Source: Pampus argenteus
Lineage: Eukaryota; Chordata; Actinopteri; Scombriformes; Stromateidae
Length of the DNA stretch: 64,000 bases
Direction: 5' to 3'
Assembly (NCBI GenBank): GCA_036937835.1
Contig: CM072863.1
Coordinates: forward strand, 8,663,501-8,727,500
Part shown: piece by piece, positions 1-12,500 of the stretch
Numbering within the stretch: the first letter of the stretch is position 1
How the letters are laid out: each line of letters opens with the position of its first letter
Program-made: the position numbers and the translations under genes
The notes under the pieces: generated by a model
Seen by the model: the letters and a program-made list of their open reading frames with translations, nothing else
Database searches by the model: none
Told to the model about the DNA's origin: nothing

Positions 1-3000
1 CGATGGAGTTTGTTGAGAACTACCTGAGAGATGTGGTGTGTCAGAGCTTCCCGTTTGCAGATAAAGAGAAGAACAAGCTCACCTTTGAGGTCAGTTAGAC
101 ACATTCTGGATCATAATCACACCATGATGGTGAAATCACAAAACCTATTCAATACATTTCATCTTCCTCGTTTAGGTGGTGAATCTGGCCCGGAATTTGA
201 TTTATTTTGGTTTCTACAACTTCAGTGACCTGCTGAGATTAACCAAGATCCTGCTGGCTATTCTTGACTGTGTCCATGTCAGCACCATTTTCCCTTTCAA
301 CAAGCTGGACAAGGAAGATGAGAGTAAAGGTATGGAAACCCTGGGGTGGTCAGTGGAGAACCAAACATCTCATGAACACATAGTTTATCTGTGTGCTTGT
401 ACATGTGTGTATGTGTGTGCCGATTTCCAGGCAGTAATGTGATGAGGTCCATTCATGGCGTTGGGGAGCTCATGTCCCAAGTAGTCCTGAGGGGAGGTGG
501 TTTCCTTCCCACAACGTCAAACAATAGTTCCAATGGAGACACAGTCAAGACTCAGACTGAACCAGAAAAACAGGACATACTGGTGATGGACACTAAACTC
601 AAGATCATTGAGATCCTGCAGGTGAAGGACGCACAATGGCATATTCCAATGACTCCATTCATTATATATAGCGTGTATGACATAACTCTCTCCATCATTA
701 TTTTCTGTCATGTTCTACAGTTCATATTAAATGTCCGCCTGGACTACAGGATCTCCTGTCTGCTGTCTATCTTTAAGAGGGAGTTTGATGAGAGTAACTC
801 TCAGAGTGAATTATCTGTATCTGGAGCAGTGGAGGGTCCAAACAATATGCCAGGTCAGATTAATATATGGCTTTATCTTACAGAGGACATAGTGTGACCA
901 ATGAACTAACTAAATATTTTTTGTGACTTCAGGGGCATTGGACTTTGAGCATATAGAAGAGCAGGCAGAAGGGATATTTGGTGGAAGGTAATCATGGCTT
1001 GAATGCAGAAGGCGTCACAAAACAGTATAAAAGAGGACAAGTTTTCAAGTGTTCTCTATGTGTGTCTAGTGAAGAGAACACCCCGTTGGACCTGGACGAT
1101 CATGGTGGCCGTACCTTCTTGAGGGTCCTTCTCCACCTAACTATGCATGACTATCCCCCTTTGGTGTCCAGAGCCCTCCACCTGCTGTTCAGGCACTTCA
1201 GTCAAAGACAGGAGGTCCTGCAGGCTTTTAAGCAGGTAAACTAACAACTAATTTATACATCTAAAACATAAGCAATGATAAGCATTTGAAGTAGGTGCAC
1301 TCATTCTAAAATATTATATAATATGCGTACATGCACAAAAGTACACAATGCAACAGTAACATCGAATGTGGCCTCAGCATCATTATTCCTTTCCAGTTAG
1401 TCTGCTCTGTACTCCAGTGAAACACCTGCTGTATGTGTTAACAGGTCCAGTTGCTGGTCACCAGCCAAGATGTGGAAAATTACAAGCAAATAAAGTCAGA
1501 CCTGGACCAGCTGCGCTCCATTGTAGAGAAGTCTGAGCTCTGGGTGTACAAGAGGCAGGGGCCAGATGAGGGCATGGATGCAGGAGATGGGCTCTCTGCT
1601 GAGCCAGATCATAAAAGGGTGCAGTATATTAAAAGAACAAAACACAAACACTGAAGATCAAGGACTTGTGTTCTTTAACACAGTGTCTCTGGTGTACTCT
1701 GTAGGGGGACTCGGGGGGCACAGACAAACCAAAGAAAGCTGAAAGCACCAGCAGTTACAACTACAGGGTGGTGAAAGAGGTAGCGACCTACTTCTAAGCA
1801 TGGTTAACAAGCTCTTATATGGCTAAGTTGCAATTATTGTTGCATGGTTGTAGAGACCTTTTTTCCACATACATCACCCTCTCACATTTTCTTTTTTACT
1901 CACTTTTCTCCCAGATCCTGCTGCGACTCAGCAGACTTTGTGTCCAAGAAGGTCTGTCAGGCAGGAAAAGCAAGAAGCAGCAGCAAAGGCTGCTGAGGAA
2001 CATGGGTGCTCACGGCGTGGTCCTTGAGCTCCTACAGATTCCATATGAGAAGGTATCAATATCTTTCAATTGGATGTAGCTCACTGACTGCATGTAGAAG
2101 TGAACACATTTTCACTCCATCCGTTTTCCCTTCCAGGGAGAAGATTTGCGTATGCAGGATATCATGAAGCTAGCTCATCAGTTCCTACAGAACTTCTGTG
2201 CAGGAAACCAGCAGAACCAAGCCCTGCTTCACAAGCACATCAATCTTTTCCTCAACCCAGGGGTGAGTGGTTCATGCACCATTCAATACTCTCACTGTGC
2301 ACAATCACTGATTTTATGATTTTAAATAACAAAACGTCTAACTTCTTTTTCAGATATTAGAAGCCATCACCATGCAGCATATCTTCATGAACAACTTCCA
2401 GCTGTGTAGTGAGATTAATGAGCGCGTGGTGCAGCACTTTGTCCACTGCATTGAAACACATGGCCGCAACGTCCAGTACCTCAAGTTTCTGCAGACTATT
2501 GTCAAAGCAGAGAATAAGTTCATCAAAAAGTGTCAGGATATCGTCATGGCAGAGGTAATGCCACCTCTTTAACGTTTGAACTATGATCCATTTTCATTTT
2601 GTGCTGATCTAATTGTGTTTATTTGTTTCCTCCTGTAGCTGGTGAATGCTGGCGAAGATGTGTTGGTGTTTTATAACGACCGCGCCTCCTTCCAGACACT
2701 AGTTCAGATGATGCGATCGGAGCGGGATCGTATGGATGAGAACAGTCCTCTGATGTATCACATACACCTGGTAGAGCTCCTGGCTGTCTGCACTGAGGGC
2801 AAGAACGTCTACACAGAGATCAAGTGTAACTCCCTGTTACCACTGGATGACATAGTGCGAGTGGTGACCCATGAGGACTGCATCCCCGAGGTGAGATGAG
2901 CATCAGACAGACATGCTGAGGATATGAGATAACAACAATAAGCCAGTTGTTCAGCAAACTCTGTATATGCAGAAGTTTTAGACACCCCCTAAAATAGTTG

Positions 3001-3594
3001 AACTACTCTTTATCTTTTAACATTGTAGTGACTCTGCACTGTGCATACAGTGTGGTAAAACATTTTATTCATAAAGCATTTTATCCTTAATAAGAAGTTT
3101 CATGCATCAATATTGACTTGTTTGATAATTCCTCCCAGTCTTACCAGATTCTTCCACTTAAATTACTTTAAAATTAATTCATGTTTGGCTGCCAACCATC
3201 ACCACATTTTTTTTACATGGATTACAATCATAATCTTCCAGGTAAAGATTGCCTATATCAACTTCCTGAACCATTGCTATGTGGACACAGAGGTCGAAAT
3301 GAAGGAGATCTACACCTCCAATCACATGTGGAAACTCTTTGAGAACTTCCTGGTTGACATTTGCAGAGTAAGAAACACCAATAAACATTAACTTTGAATT
3401 ATTAAATTAGAATAACATATGAAACATGATTATTTGTTGTTGAGTTGTTTGTACATTTTTTACAGGTGTGTAACAATACAAGTGACCGCAAGCACGCGGA
3501 CACCATTCTGGAGCGATATGTGACAGAGACAGTTATGAGCATCGTTACCACGTTCTTCAGCTCACCCTTCTCTGACCAAAGTACCAGCTTGCAG
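1..3594 (+). other. itpr1: itpr1 exon block 1-14: armadillo-type regulatory/coupling region
   Basis: Fourteen exons encode about 669 residues of the cytosolic helical regulatory domain that transmits IP3 binding to the pore. Recognisable family segments in order are [142 protein letters not shown] and [17 protein letters not shown]. Introns are very short (about 80-350 bp), typical of compact fish genes. The intron at 330-430, which corresponds to the mammalian SIII alternative site, is only 101 bp. Confidence 0.95.
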
Positions 3595-6500
3595 GTATGT
3601 GAGCAACAATTAAGTTTAAAAGCATAAACAGTAGCTGAATGAATGTGACTATTAATCCAGTTTCAATCCACAATAAATTATAATTTAATAAAACATTTAG
3701 AGAGATTTTATTCAACTGAGGTAGGTTTGGTTTACAACAGTTGTGTTGACAAAAAGAAATAAAATGCTATAAACTCTGCTTGTAGCCTTGTCATGACCCC
3801 TGACTCATACAGTATGTCATGGTTAAAGGTCGTCTTTCTCAGAAGAAACCTATTAATTACCCTGATCATTAAGCAAGGTGCGTGTGGAAAAAGACACGTA
3901 ACGCCTCTTCTAAAAAAGATAGATAACATGAGACAGATTCCTCTCTCCTAATAACTATTATTCCGGTATACTATATATAATATTGGCTACCCTCCAGCCT
4001 ATTAATATATGTGTCATGCTTTAGGTGGCCACCAGAAAGAATAAGTACAGATAGAAAATGTATTAATTGTCCCATATCTCCAGAGAAACTCTTCATTAAA
4101 AAGCCTGACTTTTAGATTGGGTCTCTTTAGTTTCCCCTTAACTCGTGAAACAAGTGCTTCCTTGGAGAATGTTCTTTGTGGTTAACGTCACTGCGAGTGG
4201 TTGAGGGGAATGAATGTTCTCACAGTCTCTCCCCCTCTCTTCCCATCCATGTGTTTTAATTAACCATGTGTTAGTCACGGTCCAATAGAGCTAATCTTGC
4301 ATTACAAAGTGAAGACCATCAACAGGTCACACATGTTCGCATCCTGTGGTAGTGATTAGTCATCTTTTTTGCAGATACACCCACTGTTCCCCCTTTCCCA
4401 TATATATTAGTTCCTATTTTTTATATTTTCTGTTCCTAGGAATTGTCTTTTATTTACGAGATCCATCAAATTTATAGCTCTATTTGTGAAATATGAACCG
4501 AACATAAAACAGCTGTTAGACCTCTGACATCTGCAGTTGTCTATAGAACTGTGAATAATAATAATTCATCAACTCTGATGCAGTCACAAAAGAAATATTT
4601 TTGGACTTGCTTTTAAATGCACCATATGTATGACTCATCTTGACTATTTTCTATGCATGTTTGATTTCTTTACTGCTTGTATCCTCTGCTGCAGGCCTCT
4701 CTGTTGGGGAAAATATTTCAGGTACTTTTCGCAATTTAATTCAGCAGGGATATAGCACACATTTGGGTGTTTCAGATTCGTGTGGGCCTCAAGAAGCAAT
4801 TGTTATTTGTGTGTATATACTGTTCTTTGTATGAGCATCCTGTAAGGAGTACATTGTAATTGATTTGTGGCGGGCTGGATTTGGGCAAATGTCTGCTGAG
4901 GGATTGATGGGTCTCCTAGAAAAGCAACAAACCACCACTGAGTGAACATGCTGTCCTCACTACAGGTGCTGTCACAGTAGCTCAGCAACAGTGGTGTGTG
5001 TGTGTGTGTGTGTGTGTGTGATAGTGATACTAAAATGGTCCAGATTGTTGGTGCAGTAGATGACAGATGGTTACCTTTCATGTTGAAGAGGGACATCTTT
5101 CTTTCTGTATTTCTTTCAAGACTGGATGAGTCACTTCCAACTAGATAAATATAATAAACGACAGCCGCTCTGCCTTTTCTCTTGTATCTTCCTCTCAGAC
5201 CAGGCAGCCAGTCTTTGTGCAGCTGCTGCAGGCAGTGTTCAGGGTCTACCATTGTAACTGGTTGGTCCCCGTCCAGAAAGGCTCTGTTGAGAACTGTATC
5301 AAAGTGCTCTCTGATGTTGGTAAGATCATTATCCATCTTAACACTCAAATTAACCTCTAAAAATTCCTGTTTCTCATGCGATCACTCTTTAGGTCTAAAT
5401 CAGTCCACAGTGTATGGTAGGTTTAGCAGTCATTGGCTAGTTACAAGAGAGACTTTTGAGCAAAAACTACGTGCGCTGATTTACTTTCACACTGCCTGCG
5501 TGTGTGTGTGTGTACCTGTCAGCCAAAGGCAGAGCAATAGCCATCCCTGTGGACCTGGACAACCAGGTGAACAACCTGTTTGTGAAATCCAACAACATTG
5601 TCCAGAAGACAGCCATGAGTTGGAGACTTTCTGCACGCAACGCTGCCCGTAGAGACTCTGTGGTGACCGCATCGCGAGACTATAGGAACATCATCGAGAG
5701 GCTGCAGGTACAGTATGTGTGTGTGTGTGTGTGTGTTTGCGCTTATTTAAGTGTGTGCATTCATACAAACAGTAATGCTCTTTCTGGGCTGTAGGATATT
5801 GTGTCAGCTCTAGAGGACCGTCTGCGTCCGTTGGTCCAGGCCGAGTTGTCAGTTTTGGTGGACGTGCTGCATCGGCCTGAGCTGCTCTTCCCAGAAAACA
5901 CAGACTCACGCAAGAAGTGTGAGAGTGGAGGTTTCATATGCAAGTAAGCAACGCAAATATATTCAAGAAATAACAGGTATTGTTGACTTGAGTTGGCACA
6001 CGCATTAGAAATGAGACTTATGAATTCTTGCACTGAATTCAGGCTGATCAAACACACCAAGCAGCTGCTGGAGGAAAATGAGGAAAGACTGTGCATCAAA
6101 GTTCTGCAAACGCTTCGAGAGATGATGACTAAAGACCGCGGGTATGGAGAGAAGGTAGGAGAAGTACACAAAACACAGATGCCATGTCAAACCCCACAGT
6201 GATGAATACAGCATGTCTGTCCATATACTGTATACAAACAAAGTTGTAAAAACGTGTGTCACTGTAATTTCTAAATGTATTTAGAAGCCAATTCAAACAT
6301 ATGTAAGTAATGTACAACAAAAAACAAAATGGCCTCGGTTTTATTTAGCCTTATACTTTTGACATGCACAAGGATTTCTTATGCTCAAAAGCAATATTAT
6401 TTTTAAATCTCCTAAAACATAAAAAAATATTTTACTTTTTTACTTTCAATGAGTTGCAAAGTAGAAAACTGCCTTCTCACAAAAATAGCAATATGATAGG

Positions 6501-9500
6501 AATGTCTATATGTCTAATAGCATTTTGATGGAATGTGTATACAGCACCACACACACACACACACACACATACTGCATTGCATATTTGTCTGCTGAGAGTG
6601 CCCTTATCTCTAGTCACATTCTCCTCTGCAGTCAATAAAATCAGGACTGGTCACTCCAAGAAATTCTTTCAGTCTCAGTCACTACTGTATCAGACTGCAC
6701 TAATTCTGCTCACTGTTGGTAATATACGTTCAGAAATACTACTTCCTCTGAGCTGCTGAAAATTTATAAGTATGTCCACAGACTCACTTCACTAACATGT
6801 CATGCTGTATCACTGACCTCTGCTTTAGTTTCCTCCTTCCTGTGTTATCTAACCCCTTAAACCCTCTGTTCTCTTTCAGCTCAGGGCCTTTGATGATGAG
6901 ATGGATATGCCTAAGGTTGTTTCTCTTTTTTTCTTCTACTCATGCCCTTGTTTCTCTGAGCTCCTTGTCTGTCTGTGTAACACTAGAAGTTGTTGTGTAA
7001 ATGTGCTGTAGCTGCTGCTGTGGCTGTGTGTTGTAGTTAGCAGGGACTCCAGGCACAGCTGGTAACAAATAGTGGATTCTGTCTCACACACCTGCTGCAA
7101 AGTCTGTCATAAACAGCGGGCAGATTAACTGAAAAGTGTGAGAAAGAGGAAGAGACAAAGACAGAGATAAGGAGACGTGCGCTGTGGCTGACTGCATGTT
7201 GCGCAGCAGCGTTGTGTTATTCCAAGTTCCAAGGTGAGTCACTTGCTGGCTGGGCCAGCTGCCAGAGCTGCGTTTGTGTCTGCTCACTGTCCTCGCACTG
7301 GATGTTTGCATGCCCTACTTTTCACCAACAAATCCGCCTTATCAACTAGAAGTCATTCTGGATTATGTACTGTATATTTAAACATCAAGTCCAATTACAT
7401 AATTTTTAATTACATTTTTAACAAATAAAAAGGCAACATTTAAAAATGAGATAATTGATTATAAAGAGATATACAGAAAAATTAAAGGTAGATAAAAGAC
7501 AGAATTAACTTAGGGATGTAGCGTCGATCTGCTGACAACGATCATATATTTAAAAGAAGAAAAACACTTGAATGCGTATAATGTAATAATAGGATGTATA
7601 TAGGAGATATACAAATTAACAATAATTCTTCAATACTAATAATATACAGGTTGGCTTTCTATGTCTGCACTACAGTATCTCAGAGAAAACTGGTGACGTC
7701 TAGCTACAAAAACAAGGATGAAGATGAATAAACAGAAAAGCCAGATCTCTTTCTTCCTCTCTTCGCTTTTCTTTTCATGAAATTGTTTCATTGTCTGTCA
7801 AATTTCAACTCTTTGTAGGGTGTTTCCCCTGTACCTCCTTGTGGCGCCAATAGGGGGCACTATGGCTGTGTGTGTGTGTGTGTGTGCTTCATATGTCTGT
7901 GCATTAATGGGAGTGTGTGTGGGGCTGTGAGGGGCTGTGGCAGTCATTGAGGCTGTGTCCTAGTTTTTCTTGCCTGCAAGCTGCACGATTCCTGGGCCCC
8001 TGCCAACTCTGGGCTGAGGTTACATAAGAACCAGGCTTTTTTTTTCCTGGAACTCAGCCCCTCTGCTGATGTGTGACCTTCAGCAGTAATTGCCAATAAA
8101 AAAAAAGTGGAAGAGCTGTTTACCCACACTGCCCTTGTGCGTGCGTGTTTAAATGTGAGTTGTAAGCACCCCCATGCTTGAGGTGGTGTTGGGGGGGAGG
8201 GTGGGGGGGGTTGTTTGCATGAACGAGAGAGTTGATCCCTACACACACCTGTTAAGTGTTGTATCTCTGTCTGTCTACCCATGAAAAGCAGCTCTGATGT
8301 AAGAGCAGTTGAATGGAGACCTGTTCCTCTCTCCATGTGCCAATCTCCATATTTCTTGTCTTTCCTCTCTTTTAGTCACTGTGACACTATTCCTCAACTA
8401 CTTGAAACGCTCCCCACTTTTACTCACACACACTTTCTCACACCGAACACGCTCCCCCTCTATATACACTTAATGAAACTGTCTGTGAGTGTTTGTGGAG
8501 CTGTGATGTTTAGTTCGCACTTGTCTCCACTTTTGCCCTTTGAGTAAAGTTGAACAGCATGGTATATGACTCAAGAGGAACAGGGCGAATATATATATAT
8601 ATGGGTTACAGACTGTGAAATAGGTGTATATTAATCTGCACAAGTATTATCATTTTTTGAAAAAATAGAGACAGCATGAATTGATTTTTTGCATGCATAC
8701 CACCCTGTTGCTAAATGTCAGTGAGGTGATTATCAGAGAAATTCATTGCGCTTTGACTGTGAGAGTTATGTAAGAGCCAGTGCAGTCCAGGATACACAGT
8801 GTTGGGCTTTTACTGTCAGACTCCCCTCATCACCTGGCCTTGTGCGTGTGGTCTAGTCAAAGTGGTTATGTAAGCTCTCCATGTTAGGAATAAGTCATGT
8901 TTCATCTCTGTTTCGTGGCAAGAGTGTGCGTGGATTGATTTAGAAGACGAATAGTTTTCTCCTTTTCATCTTTCAGATTTTAAGATGGCATCTGGCTCCT
9001 TTTTTTAAAAAATTTACTTAATACATTTTCTTCTACACTCACGGCAGCATGTTGCCTACACTGGTGAACACAGAAATTAATTTAGCAGTTTTAGTAGAAG
9101 TAGGCCAGATGGCATATAAAATGACAGCACAGAGAATTTGACTTTAATATGCCTGTATATCTGCATACAGTACGTAGAATATGTGTGGTGAACTTAGAGG
9201 TGTGAGACTAATCAGGGGTTTGCCCCGGGGAGTTTCCAGTTTGGTAGAATTCACTGTAGTTGGGTGGATGTGGCAGATGTGAGGGGTTACTCTGTGGCCT
9301 CTGTGGTCAGACCGGGGGCGGTTAGCTGTACATTCGTGTATCTACTCTGATCAGTGTCTTGCTTTGTAGTTTGATGTGGTGTTAGTGAGGCAGCTTCCAC
9401 AGACATGTGGAGGATGCTACACTGCTAGTGTGCGAGTACTGAGTGAGTTGCCCTCTCACCTGCTTCTGAACTCGGTCCTACTACCTTGTCTTCAGGCGGA

Positions 9501-12500
9501 ACAAAATCATAAGTGCATCTGACATCTTGGCACAAAAGTCCCAAATTCAAAACCCCAAGCCATGTACAGTTCATAAACTTTGAGTTTTGCTCTTCACCAA
9601 AAGTACTGGGGAGTAAAAAATAGGAGTCATGTGCTAATCAAATGCAAGCAATAATACATAAATAATTTTTTTTTTTTTTTTTTTTTGCAGAGCTTATAGA
9701 ACAACACTCTGTAATAGTGTAACTTTAGAGTTAATATGTAATTAAATGTCATAATTTGCATTTTGTGTATTCCAAAACATTTACGTGTCCCCTTTCTTCT
9801 CTCACACTATCACTCTGTCCATCACTATCTCTTTCTCGCTTTGTCTCACTATGCTTTTGACACGCCGCCCACACACCAACAGACAAACTTTCTATCTCAC
9901 TCCATCTCTTACCTGTTACCTTTTTAGAAAAAAAAAAATACTATGTATTTTTTTAGTTTGGGAACATGATTATTGTTGTTGAAGTAGCTGGGGGTTGTGT
10001 AGATTGTTGTGTACCGTAGTGTTTTTTTTTTTTTTATGACGCCTCTTTTAAGGTCCACTTATAATGAGACCTGTACCTTATGCGTATCTTTTTGAAATTT
10101 TGGAGTTGCTCCTAAATTTACTTTTTACATTTTTTAAAGAACATATTAACTTTAGATTTGGGGAAGTTATCAAATCAAACCTAGCCAGAAGGCTGGTTGA
10201 AAGTGAAGTCACAAGTCATTTGTATTAAAGTAAACGTCAAGCTTTTTATTTCTATTTAGTCAAGTTGTAAGGAATATGGATATGATAGATGTGGCTTAAG
10301 TCCAGAGGTCTGACAACTACATAGCACAGTCGTTACAGTATATACAGTAGGTAAGCCCTAGTAACATACCATATTTGGCGATTGCAAGACTACATTCCAA
10401 ATGTAAACACACCCTCGAATAGAGATGCAAACATAATGCCCTCAACTTTTATCTGAGAGAGACAATTTCAACTGTCAAAGTATATAAATCCTCTCTGTTA
10501 GTGTTTGTTTTTCTCTTGCCCTCCCGCTCTCTCTCTTGCTGTCTCTCTCTTGCCCTCTGTGTTTTTGGTGACAGATGGCCACTGTACGCAGCTCTGTGTC
10601 ACTGGTTTAGTGGCCTGGTTCCTTTTGGAGTGATTATGTAACTCTAACCCCATCACCCCTCGCACGCCCCTCCTAGTGTGTCTTTTTACATAACAATTTA
10701 TGTGGAGCATCGCCTTAACCAGTTTCCCTTTCCCTTGGTACACACATATTGTACATACTGTACATACTGGATTTTGAAACTGTAATACAGTGTCTTGCCT
10801 GATTTCCAATAGTTTGTGTGGACCATTAAGGAAATTAGAAAACAGGAAAACACCGGATCTCATTTGTCTACATTTTAAGTGCAAAAGTGGGCGTGGTGAT
10901 TATTAAAAATTCTTTCAGCTAGTCACATCGCTGCTCTCTTAGCTCTCACAGATGCTATTTCAGCCCTAACTCTAACCTCTCACCTCATAAATGACATAGT
11001 TCAGTCATTAATGTTACAAAACAGGGTTTGCACTGCAATGTATTTCAATAATAAAACATGAGACGGTAGTTGGAAAACAGCCTATGAAAAGTCCTGGTAA
11101 CCCAATGTCCTGTCACAAACAGGCAGAATATGAACTCATAACCCACTAGTCTGATGCGCGGTTATTCAGTAGCAGCCTGTTGTGTCGTGTTTAAGTTAAT
11201 GAAGGTAAACACAATGAGCGACTATGCACACTCGCACTGCGTTCTGGCCCAGCATTTCTCTAGTCAGAAGCTGCGGTTTGTTTTATCATTGTATCTGTCC
11301 TGCTGCTTTTAGATGCTGCAAGAATTCAGTGAATTAATGGAGAAGCATTTCATACAGTATAAAGTAGCTGTGGAAAACAAATTCTGTAAGAATCACTGAA
11401 TCATTAGTTTATAGCTCAATACAGACTAATTTACTGACTTTCCTGAGCCAATTTTGGCTATAGAATGCTTAATTGAATGAACTTATTAATATTTCAGCCA
11501 TTAATCTGTTATTGCAGCACGTTTGCAGCAAGTATTGAGTTTGCTTGACAAAGTTGCTGTTTCCAGTCTTTACATCCACTCATCTAAGTCACTGCAAGAA
11601 AGTAAGCAATTTCCTAAACTGTCAAACTACTAAAATGAATTAATTAAAAATCAACTAAAATGAAGAATATATGCAAAATGAGAAGATGAGAAAAACAACA
11701 TAGCTGATTCAGAAAATGAACTGAAGCTGCGATTACACTGGATTGTGCACATCTCCTGTCCCAGCTCTCTAAACCCTTCATATCCATAACATTTTCTGTG
11801 AACCTAGAATTGAAAGCATGGCAACTCGCTCTGAGCAGACCTTTGCATGGCCTCCTGCAACAGTTAAAAAGGGTCATGCTGTGCCTTTTTTTCTGTAATG
11901 CATGAATATTAACCCTATGTTTGTATCTGTTTGGCCACTGTGCTCACACTCCTCACTGCACCCAGCAGCTGGATCAGAACCAGCCTGAGAAGCTGTTGGA
12001 GGACCAGAAAAGGGTAGGTACTAATACCAGCATGGCAGCTTAACTAAAAACTCCAACACAACAGAGATTCATGGTAAGATTTCATGTTGAAGCAGCATTT
12101 GTTACCTGATTCCTGCATTCTGTGTTTCTAATCACTTTCAAGTAACATCTAACCCATAGCTACTGCTATTGTTTAACTGGAAGAAGAAAAGAAAACTATT
12201 TTGATAACTTTATGGCATATTTGCTTCTGCCTGCTTTATCTGATGCTCTTTATAGCAATGCAATGCATTTAGAGAGCCTCGAGTGTTTCCATTGTAGAGG
12301 CTGTCTCTAATTATCAACATTTCAAAATAACAACATTGATTGGATTTAATTAATACATAATTACTGTCTCCAGGAGGAGACCACATCTCTCTTGCATGGA
12401 GGGATGTTCAACAGATTTGATTAAATGTTCCAACCAAGAAGTCGTCATCACTGACTTATTATTTGCAGCCATGTGTCTACTGTAAAATTACTTCACCATA

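Larger units (their letters stand above)
6916..11965 (+). other. itpr1: itpr1 intron 19: long intron between SII microexons, D-box rich
   Basis: 5 kb without coding exons. It holds six exact TTATGTAA/TTACATAA octamers (7395, 8020, 8766, 8866, 10634, 10686), a poly-T run at about 9667-9686 and a short (GT)n near 7866. The blocks around 7930-8110 and 8740-8900 look enhancer-like: mixed-complexity sequence rather than AT-rich filler. No conserved ORF is seen. Confidence 0.65.

Noticed and set aside
391..897. 168-codon plus-strand ORF over itpr1 exons 3-4
   Set aside because: It is two true exons read through the retained intron 622-720. The spliced model matches ITPR1 and the intronic part does not.
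4803..5348. 181-codon minus-strand ORF opposite itpr1 exon 15
   Set aside because: Antisense shadow of a conserved exon plus a microsatellite; its composition reflects the repeat.
6916..11965. An EGOT-like antisense lncRNA in an itpr1 intron
   Set aside because: Human EGOT lies in an ITPR1 intron, but nothing in this sequence (splice pattern or similarity) lets me recognise a fish counterpart.
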